Source: Larsenimonas salina (GTDB taxonomy: Bacteria > Pseudomonadota > Gammaproteobacteria > Pseudomonadales > Halomonadaceae). Taken from it: a stretch of 64,000 nucleotides of DNA. Both the position numbers and the translations under genes were made by a program. A model generated the notes under the pieces. The model was not told the DNA's origin. It made no database searches and was given only the letters and a program-made list of their open reading frames with translations. The stretch is from NCBI RefSeq assembly GCF_023736155.1, contig NZ_JAMLJJ010000001.1, positions 682,001 to 746,000 on the forward strand. The letters are read 5' to 3'. How positions within the stretch are numbered: the stretch's first letter is position 1; each line of letters starts with the position of its first letter. This document shows positions 1-7,953 of the stretch, in pieces.

Positions 1-247
1 TTGCCAGGCGCTCCTCCTCGACAAGCTCGGCCAAGCGGGCACGCCGCTCGGGCGCGCCGATTCGGACAAACCGCCAGGGCTGCATGTAGCCCACACTCGG
101 CGCGTGGTGGGCGGCCTCCAAAAGGCGCTTCATGGTAGCCTCATCCACCGGGTCCGATAGAAAATGACGCATGTCGCGGCGCTCAAAAATGGCGCGATAG
201 ACCGCGTCGCGGTCAGTGGCGGAAAAGGCGTTTTTGGAAGCCGTCAT
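1..247 (-). CDS. bluB: 5,6-dimethylbenzimidazole synthase BluB, partial (C-terminus beyond left edge)
   Basis: BluB is the flavin-destroying nitroreductase-fold enzyme that makes 5,6-dimethylbenzimidazole, the lower ligand of cobalamin, from reduced FMN and oxygen. The visible 82 codons contain the family's N-terminal signature: an ERRDMRHF flavin-binding stretch, a DPVDEATMKRLLEAAHHAPS helix and GYMQPWRF. The ATG at 247 lies 6 bp after the stop of cobD, so it is the last visible gene of the minus-strand cobalamin operon. The use of molecular oxygen by this family implies an aerobic or microaerobic host. A generic nitroreductase is the alternative, but the HAPSVGYMQPWR motif and the context favour BluB. 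Confidence 0.9.
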   Translation of the reverse strand, partial: MTASKNAFSATDRDAVYRAIFERRDMRHFLSDPVDEATMKRLLEAAHHAPSVGYMQPWRFVRIGAPERRARLAELVEEERLA

Positions 248-253
248 GAGAAG

Positions 254-1282
254 TCATGCCTTTGCAAGTCGTGAACCAAGAAGGCCAAGCGCATCTTCAT
301 GCGCGCGCCCGATGCGAAGCAGCGCCCGTGACTCGTCAATCGGCCAGAGCCGCGTCCAGAGGTGCTGGTCGGCAAGCCGAGCCTGCCACGTGTTCGCCTG
401 CGTGGCGGTCATGTCATACGCGGTAAAAAGCGGCGTGGAATACATCGCCTGTGTGTCCTGGCCGAGCAAGTCTTGCCAGAGTTGGTCCTGTTCACGCTGC
501 CACCGGGCAAGCGTTTGACGCATCACGCTCACCCACCGAGTGTCCCCGAGTGCTTGTGTGCCCGCCTTGATAGCGGCGGTGGACACCGCCCACGGGCCGC
601 GCCTCGCGCGAAGCGATGACAGCGACTCATCTGTACCGAGCACGAACCCGAGCCGAACCCCGGCCAGACCAAAGAACTTGCCGAACGAGCGCAGCGTAAT
701 GAGGCCTGAGTGATGTGGGGCCAAATACGCCTCGTCTTCGTAAGGGTCGATAAACGCCTGGTCGACGATCACGGCGCCACCGCGGCTACGGGCCAGATCG
801 CCAAGACGGATGAGCGTTGCGCGTGCGTAGGTGCGCCCGGTCGGGTTATTGGGTGAGATAACAATGATCAGTGACGCGGATGAGCGGTCAAACGCCTCGA
901 GCAGCGCCTGATCGGACAGCCAGCCGTCGTAGCGCTCGACCGTAGTGCCCTGCTTTAAAAACGCCGCCTCGTGCTCCTGATACCCCGGAAACGGTGCCAG
1001 CACAGGAACGCCCCGAAACCTAGACGCCAGCGCCTCGATCGCCCACTGGCTTCCGGGCACCGCAAGGCACGCCATCGAGTCAACGCCGTAATGGACACTC
1101 GCGCACCGCTCGAGCCGTTCGGGCGATTCAGGCAGTGCCGCAAGGCACGCCGCCGTCAGCGGTGTGATCGGATACGAGCTTGGGTTGATGCCGGTCGATA
1201 GATCGAGCCACTGAGTGCGCGCCCCGCCAAAGCGAGCGATGGCCTGATCGAGGTTGCCGCCGTGAACCACCGGTGCACTCAC
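254..1282 (-). CDS. cobD: Threonine-phosphate decarboxylase (CobD/CobC-type, PLP-dependent)
   Basis: A 342-residue fold-type I aminotransferase-like enzyme that would decarboxylate L-threonine-O-phosphate to (R)-1-aminopropan-2-yl phosphate, the linker of the nucleotide loop. The PLP-lysine region reads TLRSFGKFFGLAGVRLGF, and the substrate-binding stretch ISPNNPTGR is intact. The N-terminus HGGNLDQAIARFG is typical of the family. I chose the GTG at 1282, which overlaps the cbiB stop in a GTGA arrangement. A longer upstream frame exists but only overlaps cbiB. It is named cobD in the Salmonella scheme and cobC in the Pseudomonas denitrificans scheme. It is translationally coupled to cbiB and followed by bluB. 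Confidence 0.93.
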   Translation of the reverse strand: MSAPVVHGGNLDQAIARFGGARTQWLDLSTGINPSSYPITPLTAACLAALPESPERLERCASVHYGVDSMACLAVPGSQWAIEALASRFRGVPVLAPFPGYQEHEAAFLKQGTTVERYDGWLSDQALLEAFDRSSASLIIVISPNNPTGRTYARATLIRLGDLARSRGGAVIVDQAFIDPYEDEAYLAPHHSGLITLRSFGKFFGLAGVRLGFVLGTDESLSSLRARRGPWAVSTAAIKAGTQALGDTRWVSVMRQTLARWQREQDQLWQDLLGQDTQAMYSTPLFTAYDMTATQANTWQARLADQHLWTRLWPIDESRALLRIGRAHEDALGLLGSRLAKA

Positions 1283-2205
1283 GGCAGATACCCGACCACA
1301 CCGCAAAGCGCAGCGACGGCCAGCCAGACGATCACGGTGCGATTGATCAGCCGGCATGCAGCAACGATGGTGCCAGCGGCCGGCGCATCCCCCGCCCCCA
1401 GCTCTGGCCGGGCCTGACGCTTGCCGTGATAAATGGCGTCGCCGCCGAGCACCACGTTGAGTGCACCGGCGCCGGCGGCCATGACCGGCCCTGCATTCGG
1501 GCTTTTCCAGTGCCGGCCCTGCGTTCTTGCACACGAAAGTGCCTGCCTGAAGCGCCACCAGGAGCGGGTCGCGAGTCCGTAGCTTATAACCACAAGCCGT
1601 GCTGGCACCCAGTTCAGCACATCGTCAAGCCGCGCTGCGGCCCAGCCGAAATGGAGATAGCGCTTTGATTTGTAGCCCCACATGGCGTCCAGCGTATTGA
1701 CCACGCGATAGATCACGACTCCCGGAAGCCCCGCCACCATGAACCAGAAGATCACCGCGAAAATGGCGTCGCTGCCGTTTTCGAGCACCGATTCGGTCGT
1801 CGCGGACGCCACCTGGCTTGGCGTCATTGCCTCGGTATCGCGGCTAACCATCAGCCCGAGCCGCGTACGGGCAAGATCAAGCTCCCCCCGACGCAGTGGC
1901 GCCGCCACCCGGCGCGCATGCTCTTTGAGACTGCGCCAGCCAATCGCTACATAAAGTGTGATGATCGAGACCACGGCGTAGGTCGAGGTTCGATCCGACA
2001 GCACAAGCTCGAGCCAGAGCGACACAATCAGAAGCGGCAACACCACAACCGATAGCGCAATAAGCCCCGCTATTCGACTTGGTCGGTAGTAGCGCGCCTC
2101 CACCCAATCGATAATGCGCCCAAGCCCCACAAGAGGGTGATAATGCCTTGGTTCACCAAAGGTGTGATCCAGCAACAAGGCCAGCGATAAAACGATAAAC
2201 AGCAT
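1279..2205 (-). CDS. cbiB: Adenosylcobinamide-phosphate synthase CbiB
   Basis: An integral membrane enzyme of 308 residues that joins aminopropanol phosphate to adenosylcobyric acid. The N-terminus has a hydrophobic helix followed by LLLDHTFGEPRHYHPLVGLG, the CbiB signature (L-D-x-x-x-G-E-P-x-x-x-H-P). Further hydrophobic segments lie around residues 45-90 and 150-175 and at the C-terminus. It follows cobC after 28 bp and is coupled to the downstream decarboxylase that provides its substrate. The Shine-Dalgarno is weak (GTGAGCC upstream of ATG). The length is normal for the family. Confidence 0.94.
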   Translation of the reverse strand: MLFIVLSLALLLDHTFGEPRHYHPLVGLGRIIDWVEARYYRPSRIAGLIALSVVVLPLLIVSLWLELVLSDRTSTYAVVSIITLYVAIGWRSLKEHARRVAAPLRRGELDLARTRLGLMVSRDTEAMTPSQVASATTESVLENGSDAIFAVIFWFMVAGLPGVVIYRVVNTLDAMWGYKSKRYLHFGWAAARLDDVLNWVPARLVVISYGLATRSWWRFRQALSCARTQGRHWKSPNAGPVMAAGAGALNVVLGGDAIYHGKRQARPELGAGDAPAAGTIVAACRLINRTVIVWLAVAALCGVVGYLP

Positions 2206-2233
2206 GTCAGAGGCTCACAATATAACGGTATAA

Positions 2234-2875
2234 TTAATAATCCAGTGCATCCGGCAGCGCAAGCGGTGCCTGAACAACGCCGTGGTGCAGCAGTCTCAAC
2301 GTGGGTCCGGCCTCATCGTGATCGACCCGAACACGCGTTACGCTTGCGTAGGGCACATCGAGGCGATGCACGTACGCACCGGCGTCATGGTTCATGCCCA
2401 GCACCTGTTGCAGAACCGCTCGAATCACGCCGCCGTGGGTCATCACAACCGTATGACGCTCATGGCACATCAGCCTGTCTTTTAACGCCTCGCCCACACG
2501 TTGCTCGAACGCCGAAAGCGTTTCGCCGCCAGGGGGGCCTGCAAGCGCCGGCGCCGCCCAGAACCGCGCCAAATGGTCAGGGTCTTGCTCATGAAGCTCG
2601 GCCACCGGGCGCCCGTCCCAGTCGCCGAAATCCATTTCCGCCCAACGCCCGTCCACATTCAGCTTGACGCCTGCTGTCTCGGCCAGGCGCTCTCCCATGC
2701 GTCGGCAACGCTTTAATGGGGAACTTATAACGTGCGTTGGCGTAGGCAGCCACCCAAGCACCGCCTCGATCTGGCGTGTCCCTTCTGCACTGAGCTCAAC
2801 GTCTGTGCGCCCGCGCAGCATCGGACCCCCTTCGCAGGCGCCATGGCGAACGAAATCGATAATGGTTGCGCTCAT
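2234..2875 (-). CDS. cobC: Alpha-ribazole phosphatase (histidine phosphatase family)
   Basis: A 213-residue histidine phosphatase with the catalytic RHG motif near the N-terminus (IDFVRHGACEGG) and the second histidine in VVMTHGGVIRAVL. In cobalamin operons this family dephosphorylates alpha-ribazole 5'-phosphate or adenosylcobalamin 5'-phosphate at the end of nucleotide-loop assembly. The ATG at 2875 overlaps the cobU stop as ATGA, which decides the start over a longer upstream frame. Phosphoglycerate mutase-like proteins share the fold. The role is assigned from position between cobU and cbiB. Confidence 0.88.
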   Translation of the reverse strand: MSATIIDFVRHGACEGGPMLRGRTDVELSAEGTRQIEAVLGWLPTPTHVISSPLKRCRRMGERLAETAGVKLNVDGRWAEMDFGDWDGRPVAELHEQDPDHLARFWAAPALAGPPGGETLSAFEQRVGEALKDRLMCHERHTVVMTHGGVIRAVLQQVLGMNHDAGAYVHRLDVPYASVTRVRVDHDEAGPTLRLLHHGVVQAPLALPDALDY

Positions 2876-3426
2876 GTGCCCTCCGGATGGCCAAGTGCCG
2901 GCATCGGCGCGCCCTTCAAGCACTGTGGCAGTCCGGCCACGACCCACCAGGCGTGGCTGGCCCGCTGTGCGATGCGCTGATGCGCCGTACCGGAGAGATC
3001 GACAAAACGCCGACTGAGTGCGTTCATCGGCACCACGCCCTGGCCGACTTCATTGCTCACGATCAGAATCCGGCCTTCGGCGTGGGCCAGAACGTCGTCG
3101 AGCGCCTCGAGCGCAGCCGTCATGTCCCGCTCGCGCAAAAGCTCGTTGGTAAGCCAAAGTGTCAGGCAGTCGACCAGCACGCAGCGCCCGGGCGCCATCG
3201 CCCGAGAAAGCGTCTCAGGCAGGTCCAGCGGCGACTCGATCAGCCCCCACCCCTCCGGGCGGCGGGCGCGGTGTAGCTCGATGCGCTCCTGCATCGACGT
3301 ATCGTCGCCGGCCTCGGCGGTCGCGATATAGATGATTTCGTCACCTTGATGCATCGAATACTGGGCAAGCGTTTCGGCAAACCGGCTCTTACCGGAACGC
3401 GCGCCCCCAAGAATCAGTTCAACCAC
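2872..3426 (-). CDS. cobU: Adenosylcobinamide kinase / adenosylcobinamide-phosphate guanylyltransferase
   Basis: A bifunctional 184-residue enzyme that phosphorylates adenosylcobinamide and then transfers GMP to give adenosylcobinamide-GDP. The P-loop LGGARSGKSRFAE sits at residues 6-18. The CobU motif around the guanylylated histidine follows at IELHRARRPEGW, and the DCLTLWLTN and SNEVGQGVVP stretches are also typical. The start overlaps the cobS end by 13 bp, and the stop is ATGA-coupled to cobC. Length and motifs are all normal. Confidence 0.95.
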   Translation of the reverse strand: MVELILGGARSGKSRFAETLAQYSMHQGDEIIYIATAEAGDDTSMQERIELHRARRPEGWGLIESPLDLPETLSRAMAPGRCVLVDCLTLWLTNELLRERDMTAALEALDDVLAHAEGRILIVSNEVGQGVVPMNALSRRFVDLSGTAHQRIAQRASHAWWVVAGLPQCLKGAPMPALGHPEGT

Positions 3427-4196
3427 ACCGCCACTCCTGCCAATAACACTGAAAGTTCAGTGATCTGCTGAGAAAATCCCAGCGCATCGCCGGTATACCC
3501 GCCAAGCATTGCCCGAAGCCACCGCGCAAGCCCGACACCGGCAACCGCGGCGACGCCAATCATCAATGCGCCGGTAGTGCCGCAGGCCCACAGCGCGATC
3601 ACACACGCCGTTAGCGCCGAGCCCCCCTGAACCCTGCCCGCGACCGGACTGGCCTGGGCGCGCACCTTGCTGTCGCTCAGACGCACATAGGAAAGCCGCC
3701 CCATGACCGCAACCGCCACGGCCCGGCCAAGACAATGCGCCGTGATCAGCACCACGGTGGCAACGCCGGCGGATACCTCGACCAGCGCAACCAACAGGGC
3801 GTACTTCAAAAGGGTCGTACCCACCAGCGCGAGCACCCCGTAGCTGCCGACCCGGCTGTCCTTCATGATCACAAGGCGCTGCTCGCGGGTGTGGCCGCCG
3901 CCAAGGGCATCGACCGTATCCGCCAGCCCGTCTTCGTGCAGCCCGCCGGTCACAAGCCAACCCGTGACCAATGAAAGCCCTACCGCGACCGTGGGCGGCC
4001 AAAGCAGCAACGAAAGCCACAGCACGAGGGCGATCAGCCCCCCGATCAGCGCCCCGATCAATGGGTAATACCTGAGCGCATCGGACAGCTCATTACCTTC
4101 CGGCCGCTCGGTCCGCATCGCCGGCAGCCGGGTCAGAAAACTGACCGCCCACCCCATGAGACGCGCTTCACGGCGGCATCGATCACGCAGCGTCAT
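3414..4196 (-). CDS. cobS: Adenosylcobinamide-GDP ribazoletransferase (cobalamin synthase)
   Basis: A multipass membrane enzyme of 260 residues that joins adenosylcobinamide-GDP with alpha-ribazole. The family motifs are FLTRLPA near residue 22, YYPLIGALIGG, the acidic metal-binding stretch GGLHEDGLADTVDALGGG around residues 83-100, and MKDSRVGSYGVLAL. Long hydrophobic segments dominate the rest. The ATG at 4196 overlaps the cobT stop as ATGA. It is not the Pseudomonas denitrificans CobS, which is a chelatase subunit. Confidence 0.95.
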   Translation of the reverse strand: MTLRDRCRREARLMGWAVSFLTRLPAMRTERPEGNELSDALRYYPLIGALIGGLIALVLWLSLLLWPPTVAVGLSLVTGWLVTGGLHEDGLADTVDALGGGHTREQRLVIMKDSRVGSYGVLALVGTTLLKYALLVALVEVSAGVATVVLITAHCLGRAVAVAVMGRLSYVRLSDSKVRAQASPVAGRVQGGSALTACVIALWACGTTGALMIGVAAVAGVGLARWLRAMLGGYTGDALGFSQQITELSVLLAGVAVWLN

Positions 4197-5236
4197 ACCG
4201 TGATGCCGGCGTCGTCAAACGAGGCCATTTCATTGTAGAACGCCAGTGCCGAGCGCAACATCGGCAACGCAAGTGCCGCCCCGCTGCCCTCGCCGATGCG
4301 AAGGCCCAGTGAGAGCAGCGGCCTTGCGGCGAGCCAATCGAGGGCCAGCGCGTGACCGCGCTCCTCGGACTGATGTGAAAAGATCAGATACTCCCGCGCC
4401 TCCGGCGCAATCGCACAGGCGTACATCGCCGCCACGCTTACCATGAAGCCATCGATCACCACCGCCATGCCGGCCTCGGCACCGGCAAGAATCGCCCCGA
4501 CCAGCCCCACGAGCTCGAACCCGCCCAATGCGGCCAGTGTATCGATCGGATCGAACAGCGCCTCACGATGACGCCGGAGCGCCTGGGTAATAAGGGCCTT
4601 CTTGCGCGCGAGCTGAATGTCGTTGACGCCCGTACCTCGCCCGACGCACGCCGCCACCGGGTGGCCGGTGAGCGCAGCCATCAGGGCGCTTGCCGAACTG
4701 GTGTTGCCAATGCCCATTTCACCGAGGGCAATCAGGTTGGTGCCCTCACGGTGCAGCCTGCCAATGAGCGATCGGGCATGCTCGAACCCGGCTTCCACGC
4801 AGTCCCGATCCATCGCCGGGCCCTGATGAAACGCCGCCGTGCCCGCACCAAGACGGGCATCGATGATGCGCTCATCGTCGAGAGCCGTGCGCATGCCCCA
4901 ATCAACCACGGTCACGGGAAGTCCCGCCTGGCGTGCGAAGGCGTTGACACTGGCGCCACCGGCCAGAAAGTTCGACACCATCTGGCGCGTCACCGCCTGA
5001 GGCGCGATCGAGACACCAAATTCGGCCACGCCGTGATCACCGGCCATGATCAGAAGCCTTGGCAGGCGAATCTCTGGGGGCGTTGCCTGAAACGGCGGCG
5101 TGCCAAGCACGCGGGCAAGCGTAAAGGCCAGGGCTTCAAGCTCGCCCAAAGCGCCCGGGGGCTTGGTTCGGCTGTCGATTCGGCGGCGAATCAGATCGTC
5201 CATCACGGTCGACACCGGAGGAATGCTAAAGGTCAT
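4193..5236 (-). CDS. cobT: Nicotinate-nucleotide-dimethylbenzimidazole phosphoribosyltransferase CobT
   Basis: This 347-residue enzyme makes alpha-ribazole phosphate from dimethylbenzimidazole and nicotinate mononucleotide. It has the SRTKPPGALGELEALA start, MAGDHGVAEFGVS, the glycine-rich FLAGGASVNAFARQ, LGEMGIGNTSSASALMAALTG and a C-terminal GAALALPMLRSALAFYNEMA. I chose the ATG at 5236. An ATG at 5248 and a longer frame to 5344 add residues that do not fit the family. First gene of the minus-strand operon, with a candidate promoter at 5269-5297. Dimethylbenzimidazole supplied by the operon's own bluB is the expected substrate. Confidence 0.95.
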   Translation of the reverse strand: MTFSIPPVSTVMDDLIRRRIDSRTKPPGALGELEALAFTLARVLGTPPFQATPPEIRLPRLLIMAGDHGVAEFGVSIAPQAVTRQMVSNFLAGGASVNAFARQAGLPVTVVDWGMRTALDDERIIDARLGAGTAAFHQGPAMDRDCVEAGFEHARSLIGRLHREGTNLIALGEMGIGNTSSASALMAALTGHPVAACVGRGTGVNDIQLARKKALITQALRRHREALFDPIDTLAALGGFELVGLVGAILAGAEAGMAVVIDGFMVSVAAMYACAIAPEAREYLIFSHQSEERGHALALDWLAARPLLSLGLRIGEGSGAALALPMLRSALAFYNEMASFDDAGITV

Positions 5237-5268
5237 GAAAGCTCGCATGCGGGTTCGAGGGCGCTCAG

Positions 5269-5297
5269 AACATACCACCGGCAAAGGCCACAACCAA
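5269..5297 (-). promoter_or_regulatory. Candidate sigma-70 promoter for the cobT-bluB operon
   Basis: On the minus strand TTGGTT (5297-5292), a 17-bp spacer and TATGTT (5274-5269) lie 33 bp upstream of the cobT start. Matches to TTGACA/TATAAT are 3 of 6 and 4 of 6 with ideal spacing. No riboswitch is visible on this strand, so this operon appears to lack direct cobalamin feedback. Prediction from sequence only. Confidence 0.4.
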
Positions 5298-5306
5298 GCA
5301 CCTGCA

Positions 5307-5335
5307 TTGACGGGCTCGCAGCGCCTCAATAGGAT
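5307..5335 (+). promoter_or_regulatory. Candidate sigma-70 promoter for the riboswitch-controlled cob operon
   Basis: TTGACG (5307-5312), a 17-bp spacer and TAGGAT (5330-5335) give a good sigma-70 match. Transcription would begin about 5342, exactly where the cobalamin riboswitch begins. The -35 box is only 9 bp from the -35 of the divergent candidate cobT promoter, so the two probably compete or share regulators. Confidence 0.6.
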
Positions 5336-5340
5336 GGTCG

Positions 5341-5468
5341 CCACGCACAGGTGCCCGGCCGCACGCCGGGATAATCGGGAAAGTGATGTGAGTTCACTGC
5401 TGTCCCCGCAACGGTAAGCCGCCCGCCTCGGTTCGAGACGGCTGCAAGCCCGGAGACCGGCCTGATGC
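5341..5468 (+). promoter_or_regulatory. Cobalamin (B12) riboswitch
   Basis: The conserved blocks of the adenosylcobalamin aptamer occur in order on the plus strand. AGGTGCCCG is at 5349. GGGATAATCGGGAA (5368-5381) follows. The core GCTGTCCCCGCAACGGTAA is near 5399-5417, and the 3' block AAGCCCGGAGACCGGCC is near 5446-5462. It is oriented toward the chelatase-cobW operon starting at 5572 and would repress it when cobalamin is abundant. No clear intrinsic terminator follows, so control is more likely translational. A short GCGG/CCGC hairpin precedes the ribosome binding site region. Bases 5237-5571 otherwise hold only the two promoters and a possible leader ORF. Confidence 0.93.
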
Positions 5469-5518
5469 GCTTTTGTTCACCTCTCTTGACGCGTACGGGC
5501 GATGCGCGGGAACGGACC

Positions 5519-5575
5519 ATGACACCACACGTTTTGATGATCGCGGCGACCGCGCTTAACGGAGTTGCCCGATGA
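5519..5575 (+). CDS. Possible 18-residue leader peptide ORF between riboswitch and operon
   Basis: An ATG at 5519, preceded by a plausible Shine-Dalgarno (GGGAACGGA), opens an 18-codon frame (MTPHVLMIAATALNGVAR). Its TGA at 5573-5575 overlaps the ATG of the chelatase gene. That geometry is typical of translational coupling and would place the leader between the aptamer and the first large gene. I recognise no family. It may be chance; no homologues can be checked here. Confidence 0.25.
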   Translation: MTPHVLMIAATALNGVAR

Positions 5576-7347
5576 GCACGCCTCCCCTGTTTCCGTTCAC
5601 GGCCGTGATCGGTCAAGGCACGCTCAAGCGCGCCTTGATGCTTGCAGCCATCGAGCCTCGCCTCGGGGGCGTGTTGATCTCAGGCCCGCGAGGCAGTGCG
5701 AAATCGACGCTTGCCCGTGCGCTCGCCGCGCTTTTGCCTTCACCGGATGCCCGCTTCGTGACCCTGCCACTCGGTGCCAGCGAAGACCGCCTCACCGGCA
5801 GCCTCGACCTGGACCACGCGCTCTCTGAGCAGCGTGTGCGCTTCAATCCGGGACTTCTGGCGCAGGCCGATCAGGGCATTCTCTACATCGATGAAGTCAA
5901 CCTGCTGCCCGACAGCCTGGTCGACCAGCTCCTCGATGTGGCGGCCTCCGGCGTCAACGTGGTCGAGCGCGACGGCGTCAGCCACTCACACCCGGCCCGG
6001 TTCACGCTGATCGGCACCATGAACCCTGATGAAGGCGCGCTTCGCCCCCAGCTTGCCGACCGATTCGGTCTTCAGGTCGAGCTTGCCGATGCGCTAAGCC
6101 CCGAGCAGCGCATGGCGATTGTGCGCGCCCGCCGCGCGTTCGATGACGACCCCGAGGGCTTCTGCGCGCAGTACGCGAACGACCAGCGCGCCCTGACCGA
6201 AACCATTGCTACCGCCCGGGCGCAGCGCGCACGCGTCACCCTCGCTCCGGCGCTCGAGCTCGACATCGCCACCCGCGCCATGAACGCAGGCGTTGAGGGC
6301 GTGCGCGCCGACATCGCCTGGCAGCGCGCCGCCTGCGCTCACGCCGCGCTTGACGGCCGAACGGCTGTCACAGCCGCCGACATCGACCTGGTCGAGCCTC
6401 TGGTACTGAATCATCGGCGGACGACACCGCCGCCTCCGAATCAGGGCAATCACAATGCCCCTGATACGCCGCCACAATCGTCGTCGAACGACGCTCCGGG
6501 CGCCGATAACGATCATGAGAGCCGTGACACGAGCGAGGCCTCACCGTCTTCGGAAGACGACGGCGCGCATGGCGCCTTGCCGCCCGAGCCTCAGCCGACC
6601 GGCACCCGCCGCCGCTGGCGTCCGCTTGAGCGCAGCGCCTCCGGCGACAACGCCACCGCCCCGCTTGAGGCCGAGCGCGCTCGGCACATGGGGGGCGCCA
6701 ACAAGGGCGCCCGCCAGCACCGCAGCGCCATGGGGCCGGTCGACTGGCCGCGAACGCTTGCCGCCGGGCTTTTTGACGCCGCGCCACGGCCGCACCATCG
6801 ACGCCGTCGCACCGGCCGCCAGTCGCCCCTTCTGATCGTGCTCGACCGCTCCGGCTCGACACGTGCCGGCGCACGCTTCAGTCAGCTCAAGGGGCTTCTT
6901 GCCAACATCGTCGAGCACGCCTACCGCACCCGGCGGCAACTGGCCGTGCTGTCCTTCGGCGGCGACGGGGTTGTCTGGACGCACGCCCTCGGCCGAGCGC
7001 CGAAGCACGTCGAGACACTGCTTGCCCCGCTCGGTGCCGGCGGCGGCACACCGCTTCTGGACGCGCTCGAACGCGCGCGCTCAGAACTCGCGCGCTGGCA
7101 AAAACGCTTCAATGTTCAGGCTGAAAGCTGGCTTTTGACCGACGCCCGTGCGCCGTTTCCCAAGGCGCTTCCCCCCTGGCCCGGCGTCCTGACGATTGTG
7201 GATACCGAGCAGGGGCGCGTACGTCTTAATCGCGCCGAGGCGCTCGCCAAAGCGCTCGACGCGCAGTACACAACGCTTGACGAGTATCCGGCCCTTGATG
7301 ACACAGACGCCGATTCGACCGCACCCCCACGAGGAGCCCTTGCATGA
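5572..7347 (+). CDS. ChlI/ChlD-type chelatase subunit (AAA+ plus VWA domains), probable CobN partner
   Basis: A 591-residue protein like the fused ChlI/ChlD subunits found beside CobN in pseudomonad cobalamin loci. Residues 1-280 are an AAA+ ATPase with Walker A GPRGSAKST near 40 and Walker B ILYIDEVNLL near 105. Residues 285-410 form a low-complexity acidic, proline- and arginine-rich linker. A C-terminal von Willebrand A domain starts near 418 with the metal-binding VLDRSGST motif at about 422-429. By family logic it would power CobN-dependent cobalt insertion in place of CobS/CobT of Pseudomonas denitrificans. It is the first gene after the riboswitch, with GGAG 7 bp before the ATG, while cobN itself is 13 kb away. 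A magnesium chelatase role is unlikely, as no other chlorophyll genes occur. Confidence 0.85.
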   Translation: MSTPPLFPFTAVIGQGTLKRALMLAAIEPRLGGVLISGPRGSAKSTLARALAALLPSPDARFVTLPLGASEDRLTGSLDLDHALSEQRVRFNPGLLAQADQGILYIDEVNLLPDSLVDQLLDVAASGVNVVERDGVSHSHPARFTLIGTMNPDEGALRPQLADRFGLQVELADALSPEQRMAIVRARRAFDDDPEGFCAQYANDQRALTETIATARAQRARVTLAPALELDIATRAMNAGVEGVRADIAWQRAACAHAALDGRTAVTAADIDLVEPLVLNHRRTTPPPPNQGNHNAPDTPPQSSSNDAPGADNDHESRDTSEASPSSEDDGAHGALPPEPQPTGTRRRWRPLERSASGDNATAPLEAERARHMGGANKGARQHRSAMGPVDWPRTLAAGLFDAAPRPHHRRRRTGRQSPLLIVLDRSGSTRAGARFSQLKGLLANIVEHAYRTRRQLAVLSFGGDGVVWTHALGRAPKHVETLLAPLGAGGGTPLLDALERARSELARWQKRFNVQAESWLLTDARAPFPKALPPWPGVLTIVDTEQGRVRLNRAEALAKALDAQYTTLDEYPALDDTDADSTAPPRGALA

Positions 7348-7946
7348 ACGACGCAGCTGATACCAAGTACCGTGAACGCATGGCTACCAAAAAACAGGTC
7401 GTCGATGAGCGCATCGCCCGCGCAACGATCGAACGGGGCGTTTTGATCCTGATGAAAGGCAACGGCAAGGGCAAAAGCAGCTCGGCCTTTGGCACGCTCG
7501 CCCGCGCCCTCGGCCACGGCCACCGGGCCGCCGTCATCCAGTTCATCAAGGGCCGCAAGGCCACCGGCGAGTACCTGTTCTTCAAGGATCATCCTCGGGT
7601 CGATTTCCACGTCATGGGCCATGGCTTCACCTGGGAAACCCAGGACGCCACCAAGGACCGGGACGCCGCGCTCGCAGCCTGGGCTCAGGCCGAGGTCTAC
7701 CTTCAGGACCCGAACTACCACTTCCTGTTGCTCGATGAGCTCTCCTATATGCTGAAGTACGGCCATCTCGAGCCCGAGCGCGTGGCAAAAGCACTTGCCG
7801 CACGGCCCGAGCACCAGAACGTCATCGTGACCGGGCGCACCATGGCCCGAGAGCTTCAGGACATCGCCGATACCATCAGCATCGTCAACGACGAGCGCCA
7901 CGCCTTTCGACAAGGTGTCAAGGCTCAACCCGGCATCGAGTACTGA
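7344..7946 (+). CDS. cobO: Cob(I)yrinic acid a,c-diamide adenosyltransferase
   Basis: A CobO/BtuR-type ATP:corrinoid adenosyltransferase of 200 residues that attaches the 5'-deoxyadenosyl upper ligand. The P-loop is MKGNGKGKSSSAFG near residues 39-52. The family motifs VIQFIKGRKATGE, DELSYMLKYGHL and NVIVTGRTMARELQDIADT follow, and the C-terminus is the typical GVKAQPGIEY. The start is ATGA-coupled to the preceding chelatase gene. Confidence 0.95.
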   Translation: MNDAADTKYRERMATKKQVVDERIARATIERGVLILMKGNGKGKSSSAFGTLARALGHGHRAAVIQFIKGRKATGEYLFFKDHPRVDFHVMGHGFTWETQDATKDRDAALAAWAQAEVYLQDPNYHFLLLDELSYMLKYGHLEPERVAKALAARPEHQNVIVTGRTMARELQDIADTISIVNDERHAFRQGVKAQPGIEY

Positions 7947-7953
7947 GACCATT

